A stretch of 64,000 nucleotides of DNA from assembly GCA_018287875.1 (NCBI GenBank), contig JAGVVL010000017.1, positions 3,348,001-3,412,000 on the forward strand, written 5' to 3'. The DNA is from Nigrospora sphaerica (Eukaryota > Ascomycota > Sordariomycetes > Amphisphaeriales > Apiosporaceae). The notes beneath the pieces are model-generated. The model was not told where the DNA came from. It saw nothing but the letters and a program-made list of their open reading frames with translations, and made no database searches. Shown piece by piece: positions 45,057 to 56,859 of this stretch; the stretch's first letter is position 1, and every line of letters begins with the position of its first letter. The position numbers and the translations under genes were made by a program.

Positions 45057-46814
45057 ATGGAGATCAGTCGACTGTGGATGCTACTGGTGCTGTTGGTGGT
45101 TCCGCTGTGTCGCGCCGGTCTGCTCGACTATGTCGACGAGTTGCCTGCCTGCGGAGTACGTACCACCACAATACCGTACTATTACCACTATACTCTACCA
45201 CCACCACCACCACCACGACACGGCACGGCGCCGTCCGCTCGCCGGCTCGTCTTTTCCGGTTCTTTTCCAGCTGACGTCGCTTTGTTCCGTGATAGATCAG
45301 TTGCTTGTCCACCGAGATCCCGGCCTCGGAATGCGCCACTTTCACCAACGAGACCTGCATCTGCAGCAGTGCGGACCTTCATATGCGCATGGAGGCCTGC
45401 CTGACCGCGCAATGCAAGATTATCGAGCGCCTCAGTCAGTACTCATCCGTCCCCGGGCACGCCATCCCGTCATGGATCGTTTCCCCGTAACCAACCGAGC
45501 CCCGGAAACTGACAGTCATCGCCAGCCGTCGCCAACATCGACGAAAAGGCCTGCAACAAGCCCAAGCGGCATCGGACCATTGACATACCCATCTTCATTG
45601 CTGTCGACCTGCTCGCCCTGGCCCTCATTTTCCTGCGCTTCTACATACGATGGACCAAGTCGGCCAAGCTCGAGGCCGACGACATAGTCATCGCCCTCAT
45701 GGCGGTATTCTGGATCATCTTCCAGGGACTGGGTCTGACGAGTACGTCGGCCCCTAGAATTCCTCTCGCTGTTTCTCAAGATCCCCTTGTCTAACGTCGC
45801 CTCCCTTGCAGTCCGCATCCATGCTATAGGGCGGGATATTTGGGATCTGGATCCGGAGACCATCACGAGGACACTCAAGGTCAGTCGGCCCTCCTTTCAC
45901 CGCACCTTGGCCTTGCAACTGACACGGCATCGCAGCTTTTCCTCATCGCCGAGCTCTTCTACTTTCTCGTCTTGGCCCTCGGCCGGATCGGCATTCTGCT
46001 GTTTCTGCTGCGTGTGTTTCCGTCGGCGCAGTTCAAACGCTGGGTGTGGATCATCATAATCTGGGTGGGCATATCGACGGTGCTGTTCCTCTTCCTCACC
46101 ATGTTCCAGTGCACGCCCGTCGAATACAACTGGCTCGGCTGGACGGGTGAATACGAGGGACCCGTCAGCTGCCGCAACGCCAACGCGCAAGCGTACGCGG
46201 CGGCGGGCGTGGGCATCGCGCAGGACATCGCCATCATGGTGCTGCCGCTGCCGCAGATCTTTGGGCTGCAGATGTCGACGCGCAAGAAGGTCATGACCGT
46301 CTTCATTTTCAGCCTCGGCATCTTCGTCGTCATCACGAGCTGCATCCGCCTGTTCTTCCTGATGCATTTCGCCAAGTCGCAGAACGCCACCTGGGACAAC
46401 ACCGACGCCGTCGTGTGGACGCACGCCGAGATCAGCGTGACGGTGCTGATGCTGACCATGCCCTCGCTGCGCGCCGCCCTGGCCCAGTTCTTCCCGCGCC
46501 TCTTCGGCAGCAGCAGCCAGCCCTCGGCCATTTCGCGCACCGGCGGCCGGACCGGCGCCCGCAGCGCCGGAGGCATCTCCGCCGCCGTGTCCTCCACCGT
46601 CTCGCGCGCCACCCGCAACCGCGACCAGAAGGGCTTCTCCGAGGTCGGCTCCGATCTCGACATCGAGCTCGGCCAAACCCCCTCGCCCTCGACCCCCGGC
46701 GCCGCCGCCGGCGACTTCGCCGCCACGTCTGACTGGAACGACGCCCACGACTGGAAAGCTTCGCCCTTTCAGGAGCCCACCAGACCCCCCCGCAGCGCGG
46801 GACCTCTGGGCTAA
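45057..46814 (+). CDS. CFEM-domain PTH11-like seven-transmembrane receptor
   Basis: Five exons (45057-45155, 45296-45434, 45526-45741, 45812-45879, 45936-46814) join in phase to 466 residues. A signal peptide (MEISRLWMLLVLLVVPLCRA) leads into a complete CFEM domain with eight cysteines at residues 32, 36, 46, 54, 56, 68, 73 and 89, including 'CICSSAD' with the conserved Asp. The fungal rhodopsin-like seven-helix region follows: 'IDIPIFIAVDLLALALIFLR', 'DDIVIALMAVFWIIFQGLGL', 'AELFYFLVLALGRIGILLFL', 'WVWIIIIWVGISTVLFLF' and 'AAGVGIAQDIAIMVLPLPQI'. The last helices sit before a Ser/Arg-rich cytosolic tail of about 110 residues. The PTH11 family in plant-pathogenic fungi senses host surface cues and signals to cAMP and appressorium formation. 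The ligand of this protein is unknown. Every exon boundary falls on a GT-AG pair. Confidence 0.9.
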
Positions 46815-47604
46815 GAGTGCCGGCCCGCCGGCGGCAAACCGATGGGAAAAGCCCTTTTACTATAATACCCATAACATATATGATATACGTAACGAATTCA
46901 TGTGCATCTTTTGATCTCACCTACTTTCACGGCGCCACACGGACGCTTTCGGCCGTATAGTTTTACTCTCAGCCTGACCCCGTGATGCCGAGCCACGGGC
47001 CTCCAGCCCTTTGCTCTCACCAGCTGTACACCGCTGTAGCCCCCACGCGTCACAGCAGCAACACCAGGAATATCGGGGTTCCTTCAGCCGGGTTCCTTGA
47101 TTCGCGTATCCCGTGGCCGACTTGGTTCGGGAGTCCCCTTGGTCCAATCGAGGGCCAGACAAGATGTCGGCATCCACCAGCGTCGTCTAACTTCTGGGGA
47201 CCCATGTTGTCAGCAGACGCGGGAGTCCGTGCCAAAAGAGACAGGAAACGATCACCAACCCCATAGCGGCTGCGAGGGGGTTTTCCTCGGCCGAGAAGCC
47301 GGGCCGGGCCGTCCTTCGGATCCGAGAGCCATATGGGCAACCTGAAGAGAAGAAGAAGAAGAAGGGGAAAATAGAAGGGGGGAAAGGGGGATTCTGCCCA
47401 TCAGCCGCCGTCACAACCGGCGCGTTGGCGGGCGAACATCGCAATCTCCGCGACTGTCGGCCGAGCGGCACGGGGGCATCCCTTCCTGTCCACGTGTTCT
47501 AGCCATCGTAAGGGATCTGCGCGCACGGCCACTTCTTTTTTTTTCCTCCCGCAAAGGGCCTCCCTGCGAGCCTTCCCCCTTGGACCATCACGCTGCATCT
47601 ACGA

Positions 47605-47655
47605 GACACACACACACACACACACACCTACACACACGCACCTACACACACGCAC
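47605..47655. repeat. (CA)n microsatellite with longer-period copies
   Basis: A pure CA run followed by repeated units of about 16 bp (CTACACACACGCAC type). Non-coding. Confidence 0.8.
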
Positions 47656-48138
47656 CTGCCCTACGGATGTACTGGCGGGGGAAGCGCAGTAAAGAAAATA
47701 ATTAAATGATTACGCGATAGACCACGTGGCGCTCCCGGTGCGGCGTCCTTCTTCCGATACCCCCCCTCCTCCCCCCTCCCCGGGGGAGGCGGTCTGCGCT
47801 TTGGGTAGCCCTAGGCCCCTGACTATTGAGCGATAGCGGCACTGCCAAGGAGGCGCCGGTACATTTTTAGAGCGGAAACACGGAAGCTGAAGCTCGGCCT
47901 TTGGACTTGGGGGGTTGCCCTCATTCTACTTGCTTTTATCCGCCCGGTGGTCGCGTGGGTGCCCCATTCTCGGGAGATGCTCCCGCCCGGGCAACTGAAC
48001 ACCCATTTTTACTGAGGAATCGACATGAATGGTATGATTACTGGCAATTATCCCCGCACGGTTACGAAGCACAGGCGGGCCCGCGGCGATGCGGAAGGAA
48101 GAATAGTTGGCTTTACGTCGCCTCTCCTGTGGCCTGGG

Positions 48139-48190
48139 TTTAAAAGGGGCGGTTGACACACACTACCTCTCACTACTCCAACACTTTCAT
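48139..48190 (+). promoter_or_regulatory. Promoter-like TTTAAAAG plus CT-rich leader without a gene
   Basis: TTTAAAAG at 48139-48146 is followed by about 45 bp of CA/CT-rich leader-like sequence (ACACACTACCTCTCACTACT). This resembles the start region of a strongly expressed fungal gene, yet no open frame of note follows on this strand. Confidence 0.25.
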
Positions 48191-51107
48191 ACCACTACTC
48201 CATCATCGGACCCCGGATCCGACTAGTTGCGGCGAAGGAATTGCGGTGGAACCTTGGACAGGAAAATGTTGCCGGACGGGAGGGGTTAATGCGTAGCGTC
48301 CAAGCCGGCGGGCTCAAGTTCGGCGCAGAACGGATAGGGTAGCGCTGAGGACTTGTATCGGCCGAGGTTGCGGCTCGAGGAGACGGGAGGGCGGCGCAAT
48401 TTACCTGAGTCATGAGACGTGGTTTTTCGACCTGCCAAATATCGGCCCACGACCAACCATAAGGCTCATACGGCCCCTAAACCTTGTTGTTGGTGCACAC
48501 GAGGCGCGTACCCGCTGCTAGAGCTCTGGGTAACTTGGTGAGTCACGAAGAAGAGACGCGGCGAGAGTCCCACATCTTGAAAGGGCTCAGCGCTTAGCTC
48601 GCGCCACCATCTCTTCTACCTGACTGCCTAGAGAAGATTACATAGCGGAGGTGGTTTGTTGGTTATTACCTGAAACATGGAATACGTACCTGAAGTGCAA
48701 CGAAAGCCGGCATAATTAGGGTAATTCACTTGCGTCTGGTCTCTCCACGTAGTTCACTGCAAAGTAACTACACCACCTCAAAGCTTGAAGCTACGGAATG
48801 TCTGACATTCCCAGACGTTCGGAGAGGCTCCAGGGAGAGCCTAGGAGGAGGAAATTCGAGGACTACAGAGGGAACCAGGAACCACTAGATAATCTATCTA
48901 GTCCTATCTACTGTATAGATCAAACCCCCTGCGCGTTCCGCACATCGATACTCAACCCTCTGATAGGAGCGTCGGAGAATTCACCCACCTGAGCCAGTGG
49001 TTTTCATCCTCGCCGGAGCCTGTTGGCTTGGTATCTTGACAGTGTGCCCGCTTTTTGTTGGTCCATTCAAGATATCTGGACTCTACAGTTTCTAAAAGAC
49101 GAAGTAGTTCGGAATTCTTGTTGAAGTGGGTTAAGACCGAATTACGGAAGGGCTCAAAGGAGTGGCCTAGTGACCCCTGCCCCCCTCCTTCTCTCGCCCT
49201 CCTGTCCCCTCATATCCAGTTGCCTTTCCTCTGGCTTCCTCGAGCCTCTAAGAAGCTTCAGAAATGTCTCACGCACGGTCTCTGGTAATGTTGCGAGCTG
49301 TGTGAGTGGCCGCATGGTTTTACTAATCGCGGTGGCTATAACAAGGTCGTTCAGGAAGAGAGTGCAATGTGGAAACGTACCGAATGCTGTGAAAATAATT
49401 ATCATAACTTCAAATTTCATCCGGAGTTCTGCGTTTGGACTATGTGCGGACAGTCGTCTTTCATTAGAGTGACGACTGAATAATAGGACTCAGGCAAACG
49501 AAGAGAAAGACGGCTGCTTTTTAGAACAAGGATACGGTATTCTCTTGGTGTGTTCACTTGAGATTTTCCACTGAGACTTGTACTTCCCGTACTTCTTCCC
49601 CTACCGCGTCCGCAACGTAAACAAGCATTCGTCAGCCCCGAGCCACTCATATATGGCGGCGAGGAACAATCTGTAGAAGTGGGCAGAGGAGTCGCCGTAA
49701 TCCCAGACTAGTGTCTCGTACCCCATTGCCGTCAACGACGGATCCGGCCCGGACCCGGACGCAACGTGGGAATCGAATCCTCGCCTTGGAACCAACCTCA
49801 GCTGGCTCAGGATTCCGAAAGCCCCTTCCAAAGACTCGACTACTTTGCCATGGTCTCGATTCTGAATGAATGTGTGGCAACTCATTGAGGCAGAACTTGA
49901 AATAATGAGCAAGGTACGAATCCTTTGTATGAATTGTTCGGTTTGATCATGCGTCTCTTCTAATATAAGTAGGATGCATCTAAAGGCCAGTGTTTCTACC
50001 TGGTCACTGTTTTCGGGTATTTAGCCGCGGAGTTGAGCTGCGACAATCCATCCCGCAGTTTTATCACTTTAACACCTGCCCACAGGCTGTCAACATTGCC
50101 CCGTCGCACAAACAACACCAGGGTCTGGCCTATTCTGTTGTAGCCTTTATTTTTCGGACACCACTCTAAGCTGCTTCGTCGAGCATGAAGATTATCACAA
50201 TTGCAAGTCGAGGATCCCATCACCCATACAGCAGAAAAAGCAAGTTCTTTGAGAATGAACCCGGCCGTTCTGCGGCAAAGATTACAGGCCCGGAAGACGA
50301 GCGGGTTCCTTTCGCGCCCAACAGGCTTCTCTACACTTGCGACCATCGAGGAATTGGGATTCTCTGGTGTGTTTATACGAGGCATGAAAGATGGTGACTA
50401 GGATGCTGTATGACTTGCCCCGGTTATAATTAAGTCCCATCGGCGCTGATGGAGCCAACATGGAGTAAGATGAAGCTTTGCAATGTGTCTCCACTGGAAA
50501 TGAGGGACCACGGTGTGTTAAGGCACATAGAAATCAACTACAAGGTTGATACTTGTCCGCCAAAATTACCCCGTCAAGAATGATGTTTCTCAGGGGATGG
50601 GAGAGCTTGAGAGGCGTCAGAGGAGCTCGCGTGAGTCCCCCGGACTTCCGGGCTTCCGGAAGGGTTTGAGGGCGCACTCAAATGAAAGGGAGAGGGAGGC
50701 GGAGAACTAGACATAAGGGGACTGGAGGACCTGGCAGGAGGAGAGGAGTTCCACGGATGACCACCTCATCTATCAAGCCTATTCAGAACAGAGATATATC
50801 CCCTGTTCTTTCCTTGCATCTGGCGTTTCCCTTGACAAGAACCTTATATGCATTATAACAGCGCAGGATAAAAAGCAAGAAATGTGTCAAGGGCGAGGAT
50901 CTCACTTATTTTCCGCCGCATAAAAATAGCCGGATTGTTGCCAGGTCAGACGGGCACGGAAAAAACGGTGTGCCGGGCCATTCATGAATGATGCAATATC
51001 TCATAAGCCGTCTATATACGTATCTCTTTTGCGAAGGCGATATCAACGAATCGGCCAAGAAGCGCGACCCCTCGCGCGCTCCGTATTTTCTCCCCGTCGG
51101 GCCCGCG

Positions 51108-52077
51108 CTACTGGCGCGGGTCCTGGATCTCGAGCCCGCCGACCTTGAGCTCCTCCTCAAGGAGCTGCTCGGTCGAGGCGGGGCAGCCCTCGGCCTCCTT
51201 TGGCTGCATCTGGCGGAACATGGCCATGGGGTCAAACCAGATGTCGACTTTTTCGATCTGCAGCTTGTCGTTGACGACGGCGACGGCCATGCCCTCAATG
51301 TCGATATTGCCGCCGTGGGCCTTGAGCGTCACCTTTTCGCCTTTGCTGCGGGGGGGTGTCAGTCTTGGTACGAACAAGTCCCGGCTCCTCGACATGCTGG
51401 ACGGAGGGGAACGCCGAGGGGGAAAGACAGAAAATGGGACAACGTACTCGTTCGTGCCCGTATAGTCAGCCTTCATCTCGCCCCAGTGGCGCCAGCGGAA
51501 GGAGACCGAGGGGGGCCCGCTGTAGACCTCGAGGACCTCCCAGGCGAAGCTAGGCATCATGCGCTTGAAGGTCTTGTGGGATGCGTCAAAGTCGGAGCGG
51601 ACAGGGCAGTAAAATTGGTTGGCCTCGATGAGGGCGTTGTAGGTGCCGACCTTGAGCATGTGCTCGCCCGACTGCGGCGGCCCGCCGTTGACGCTGAAGG
51701 TGTACTTGGACCGGTCGATGGTCCGCCAGTCGGCCAGGTCCGTCTTGAACGACGCCTCCACCTCCCAGTTCTTCACCAGCTTCTCCACCAGGTCCGGCAG
51801 ACTGCCCTCCTGGTGCGACATGCGCTTTGCTGTGCGGGAACCCGTGTTAGTCGGAGGGCGGTGACTTGCTGTACGGCCCCCTTAAGCGGGGCCCAGATAT
51901 AGAGAAGGGGGACAATGTGATGGGAACCAACAAGGGACAGGGCAAGAACGCACTCTCGGACCAGATTTTCCTGGTTTTGCTGTAGTCGGGGGCGCGCCCG
52001 TAGCGCCACTTGGCAAAGTCGTCCTTGAGGACGGCGTCAGCGTCGGTGACGTAGTCGGGCAGGGCGGCGGCGGCCAT
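51108..52077 (-). CDS. SnoaL-like 'pathogen-related' family protein
   Basis: Three exons (52077-51954, 51829-51448, 51345-51108) join in phase to 247 residues. The product matches the fungal and plant family named after the barley pathogen-related protein, which has a SnoaL/NTF2-like cone fold. Segments in order: 'LPDYVTDADAVLKDDFAKWR', 'DYSKTRKIWSETKRMSHQEG', 'LPDLVEKLVKNWEVEASFKT', 'GEHMLKVGTYNALI', 'SHKTFKRMMPSFAWEVLEVY', 'SFRWRHWGEMKADYTG', and after the last splice 'KGEKVTLKAHGGNIDIEGMA' and 'VDIWFDPMAMFRQM'. There is no signal peptide, so it is cytosolic. The biochemical role of the family is unknown; an enzyme or ligand-binding role for the cavity is inferred from the fold only. Length is typical. 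The short C-terminal tail after 'FRQM' is divergent. Confidence 0.85.
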
Positions 52078-54145
52078 TTTGGGCAAGAGCAATGTGCCGG
52101 ACGTGGGTGAAGTGCAGTGAACAGTAAACAAAAATCGGTTGACTCGGCGCGTATAGGCGGTGATAACGCGGAAAAGGAAGGAGGGGAAGGGAAGCAAAAT
52201 GTTTGTTGGTCAGGATGGGCCGAGGAAAGTAACTGCAGACAACCAACGGGCAAGTGAGGGAGGAGGGCAAGGACGGCGACGTGTATAAATATCTCGTGAC
52301 GACTTCCTCCACTTCGACGACGATCCCCCTCCCCCTCCCCTTCCCCCTCCTTAAGTAAGCCCCTATCGGCCACTCGCGACCCTTACTCCAAATTTGATAC
52401 ACTCGTGTCCTTGGGGAGGGCAGGAGAAACGACGGGTCCAACGCACCATCCTGGTCCCTTGCTGCGATCTCTGCCATTATGCGATAACGCGTCGGGCCCG
52501 TCTCGGTGCACAGCGGCTGGGGGAGGGTGGGTTGCAGAGGGGTCGATGGGGACGTGTAGTGGAAGGGATACATAGCGTCGACCGTTGGTACGACGATACC
52601 CACCCACCCCCCTTGCCCTCCACTTCGATGGTGAATTTGGAAGGTGACGATGCAGGCGTCCGTCCCGCGAGCCCGGGTCCCAAAGGAGAGGAAAATTGCC
52701 TCAAGTAACCCTAAGGGTTGCGAGCTGTACCTGCATATCGCTGACCAGGACCGGCAGGCCGCCGCTGGCGTGCCCATGCGGTTGGGATGGAAGGTTTACG
52801 ATGCTGCTGCTAGCTGTTACATGCCCCGGCTCCTGTGTGCCTCCCTAAAAGTACTTTACTCACCTAGGTAAAGCAACCAGTACATGTACTTAGTTACATA
52901 TTCAATGCGCTCGATTGGCCTCGATCACGAGGCCAGGGCCGCCTGGGGGAGGCGCATAGCGTGGACCGGGGGATCCACGGCCACTACGCTTCTCTGCCTT
53001 CTAAACCCGAAAGAAGCAATAACACCGATTTCTACTTAGGGAGGCGTCCCTTACAGCAAGAGACGAAGCTGCGGCCCTGGTCGCGGGGGTGAAAGGTTCT
53101 CGGCAACGTGTGGTTCGCATGCGATGGCAAAAAAGCATGCATGTAGGGGTATATGCCAGTGTGGTGGATGCTTTGCCACGCTAAGGTCGCTGCCAGGCTG
53201 CGGCCAATGCACAACCGGGGGTGGGGTCATGCGGCTTGGGGATGGATACTAGTAGTGAGCAAGTACTTCAGATATCTACTAGTACCACTAGGTGACAAGT
53301 TGAGTTGGCGAGCTCTCTCATCTCGGAGGCCCCCCGCGTATCGTCGCCGTGTAGGCCGGCCAGCTTTACTGTAACCGCCGTGCCTTGGGGGCGATGCTTG
53401 CGGTACAGTCCATAGGGACACGGGGTTAGCGGCACGTCCAGAAGGTCAAAATCAGGCTACCGAGGCGTAGATATGCATATCCTGATATCTCATAGCGTGT
53501 AGAGAAGATGGGAAGAATGGGGAGGGAGGAATGACCTCGCGGCCAGAATGACGGGGTACATCAGATGTACCGAGTACTCGGCCTACCATGAAGTTATCTT
53601 TATGTCGTGCGGATAGGAGATGGATGGACGTATGCAACAATGCCCGGACTGGGGCCCCATCCCGTAGGGAAGTAGGAATGCACCTTGACCGATTCTGCCG
53701 GCGGCTCATCACCAGGCCGGCCGTGCATGTCTAGGCGTCATTGTGTAACACGCTCGCCTGTATTTCCCTTACCGTAGGCAGTAGCCGCTATGCAGGCAGC
53801 CGGGGGGAGGTAAATAACATCCGACGCATGGGCAGCAAGGCGGCGCAAACGCCCGAGCAACCGTGGGGGTAGACGGTTTCTGGGGCCGGCAAGCCACGCC
53901 CGTTCGGTCTGGAGAAAAATGAGGGAAAAAAGTGAGGCATATGACTACCCCTGTGGGCGCTCTCGCCTGTTCCACGGTTTCCCCTTCCGGGGCGGTGCGG
54001 CGCTACCCGGGGGGGGGGGTTTAGCCGGCACGATCCAGGGCCCCGGCCGGCCTGCCCAGGTCGACTTGGCGGTGCGAGGATCGCGGGTGGTCGCCGTTGC
54101 ATCCGTACCCTGGGCAACCCGCCGGGGGCCCTGATGAACCCTGAA

Positions 54146-54163
54146 GGGGGGGGGGGGGGGGGG
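54146..54163. repeat. G18 homopolymer
   Basis: Eighteen consecutive G on the plus strand, in non-coding DNA. Confidence 0.9.
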
Positions 54164-55040
54164 CGCTGCTCGAGCCTGCTCGCTTGTCCTGGACTCGACT
54201 CTCGACCACAACAGCGTCGCCGGTGGTTGTGTTGTAAATGGAACCAAGGCTAATGCACATGGCGGAACAGGGGCATGGCTGCTTGTTTTGCCAGGCGGGT
54301 TTTGGTTTGGGGCATCGGAGCCACTGACAAGAGGTTGAATTCAGGGTCAGGGCGCAATGATAGGATGGGATGACCCCGTTGGCACCCTGCTTTTACCTCG
54401 TTTCCACCGAGTCCTGCGCAGCCCACCAGGGCTGTCGTTTTCGTTACGCTGGCTTCCCATGGCGACAGCCCCATTCCTTGGCCCCATCAAAGCGATTTGG
54501 GGTCCGTTATATCCCGGCTGCCGAGATTCAAGCCGTCTTTCTCCTTAGCATGGATCTCCAAAGTCGAGGGATGGGAGACATGCGATGCCACGATCCACGA
54601 GACGCGTGCTAAATGCCCAGCTCGTCCGACCGACGACCTGAGACCGCCATGGAGTCGATAGGGTCCAGGGGGGAGGGGGGAGAGAGAGAGAGAGAGAAAG
54701 CCAAGGCGCTATACCGCTACGGGAAGGCAGGGTCGACGTTGCATTGTTGCTGGGTCCCTTGCCGGGAGCAGATCCGGGCTGGGCAAGATGCGGATCCCTT
54801 CGCCTCCAACGGATCCAGAGCGGCGCCTTTGGTCGGGCGTGGGTCGCGGTAACGAGGACCAATGGCATCGCGGGCCGTGTTTCTGGGATCTCTCAATGGG
54901 TTCAATATCACCCAGAGCAGCCTAGCGAGATGAGGGTGGTACTGTGTACAGTTGGCGAGCTGGAAAGGTTGCCTTGCTCGGGGGTTGGTCTCGCGGCCTA
55001 GCGAGCCTAGATGCCCAGGTAGGTAGCAACCCCCCGGAAA

Positions 55041-55056
55041 CCCCCCCCCCCCCCCC
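55041..55056. repeat. C16 homopolymer
   Basis: Sixteen consecutive C on the plus strand, in non-coding DNA. Confidence 0.9.
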
Positions 55057-56007
55057 GTCCATCTGTCGATATCGTTCGATTTTCCAAACCTTAGATTGGG
55101 GGACAATGGGGAGTCCCAAGTTGTGCTGCTGGGTAAATGTGCCGTTGACGCCGAGTCATGTCTCCCTGTCTCCCCGTCCTCTCTGGTTTTTCCCCTCTAC
55201 CATCCCATGCGTCCTCGTCGGAGGCGCTGCGTTCTTTTTCCAGGTACCAGCGAAGCCTATGTTTGCCATTCCCACCCGAGGGCGCCCGTCCGCGAGCGCG
55301 CTTATTAGGCGGAATCCTTTCCCCTTCCCCCCAAATTGGAGGGAAGGGAGACGGACCAGCCCGCCCTCTTCGTTTCGAAACGGGACTGACGAACAGGCTA
55401 CCGGCCGTTGTTCCGGCAGCGGCTCCTGCCGCCGCCTCTCCGTTGCTTTTGGTGTGTTGTACTGGATGCCAGGTAGGTGCTCCAGTTCTAAACCCTAGCC
55501 ACTGGGCGGCGATCACGCCAGCGGAGTGGGGCACAGCCATCCTCGCTTCTCGCCTCCCCCACACACATGCTCATCACTTGACGACGGCTGTAACCTCCCA
55601 GGTCCAAAATGGTACGAGTCCGCGGTAGGGGAATTTCCATATGGCGTTGTAGGGCCAGGCAATCGAACTCGGAAAACCTCGGGAGCGGAGCGGCCAGGAG
55701 GAGCAGTGGCTAGGTGTCGTGGTAATATCGGCAGTGGTGACCAGGGGCTGAGGGGGAATGCCGGAGCCGGTGTCGCTGCACGAGACTACGGTATCCCGGA
55801 ACCGCAATGTCATGCAACAGGGCGTCAGCGCATCAACTGCTGCAGCTTACTATTGCATAACTCTGACCCAACCTTTCACCCTCGTGTCCCGCTGTCGTGC
55901 CACTGGGCCGGCAACCTGAGGTGCCAATGTCGCCTATGGTCATCCTTGTTCGCTCCATGTTGCATATGTACGCCCGCAACCACTCCGGCCTTGGCGAAGT
56001 CCGCTTC

Positions 56008-56176
56008 GGGGGGGGGGGGAGGCGGGAGGGAGAGAAGGGGATAGAGAGAAGACAGAGGAGCGAGAGGGACGGAGGAGAGAGGGGGACAGAGGAGAGAGGG
56101 AGGAGCAGGGGAGAGAGAGGAATAAGGCAGAGAGAGGGGAACGGAGTAGAGGGAGGAGAGGGAGGGGGGAGAGACA
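56008..56176. repeat. Homopurine (GA-rich) tract
   Basis: About 170 bp that is almost entirely G and A on the plus strand, starting with G12 and continuing as irregular GGAGAGA-type units. Confidence 0.85.
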
Positions 56177-56859
56177 GCACTTCATTCCCTGCTCTTCTTC
56201 CGTCACCCGCCACCCGCCCGGTCGAGGAACCCGGGTACACACACGGACGGGGCCCCCATTCATCAACGCGGCCCCTACCTGCTCTCAAAGCAGGCGGTCC
56301 TGGTGCTGGCCGTCTCTTCGCCCCCCCGAAAACGCTTCGACTCGTCAGCCTGGCCACCGCTGCAACGGTGTCCCGACTTTGAGTATGTCCCAACCTCTGA
56401 GTGGACACATAAAAGTGATTAGGCGCAGGCGGACGGAAATCCTTCACAGCCTCGCTGCCGTCCGCCATCGATACCACGCATGTTATAGACACGGGCCCCT
56501 TCCCACGCTCCTCCGCCCCCCGCGCGCCCTTGGCCACGTTGTGGTGGCCCGCTAGTGGTTAAGGAAGCGCCGGTAATTATAGGCGTCATGCACGAAAGGG
56601 GACAGATCTGGCAGGTCATCGTCCCAGGCGAGCGGATAACAGGCAATCCAGGCCTTTGAATTGTTTCGTCACTGAACAGTTTTCTGCCCAGACCGTGGTC
56701 ATTTCCTCCTTCCTTTTGCCCTTCAGTTCCGTCTGCATGCTCGATTCCGTCTGCATGATCCTCTCGTTGTTACATTAACCCGCGGCATCGGCTCGCTCGC
56801 TTTCCCGGTTGACCGCCCCCCCGCCCTTGTATTGCTGCCCAGGTTGCGCCGCCGTCGCC

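Larger units (their letters stand above)
46815..51107. other. Long gene-poor, partly AT-richer spacer
   Basis: About 4.3 kb without a confident gene. Contents: a (CA)n-type repeat near 47605-47655, a promoter-like stretch near 48139 without a following gene, and an AT-richer part from about 48.6 to 50.9 kb. In that part some short frames look protein-like: plus 48798-48992 (MSDIPRRSERLQGEPRRRKF), minus 49601-49912 (contains GYETLVWDYGDSSAHFYRLF) and minus 49996-50385. They do not join into a recognisable product and may be remnants. Confidence 0.4.
52078..56859. other. Long gene-poor spacer with homopurine and homopolymer tracts
   Basis: About 4.8 kb between divergent genes. There is no supported gene; the many short frames on both strands lack motifs. 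It contains G18 at 54146-54163, C16 at 55041-55056, a short (GA)n near 54680-54700, and a long G/A-only-like tract at 56008-56176. The right end is the promoter of the MHYT gene. Confidence 0.45.

Noticed and set aside
49740..49810. Possible tRNA B-box-like string (AATCGAATCC)
   Set aside because: No matching A box or cloverleaf arms at the right spacing; several similar strings elsewhere also fail.
53248..53283. 8-bp inverted repeat (ACTAGTAG / CTACTAGT)
   Set aside because: Too short with a 20-bp spacer; expected by chance in a region of this size.
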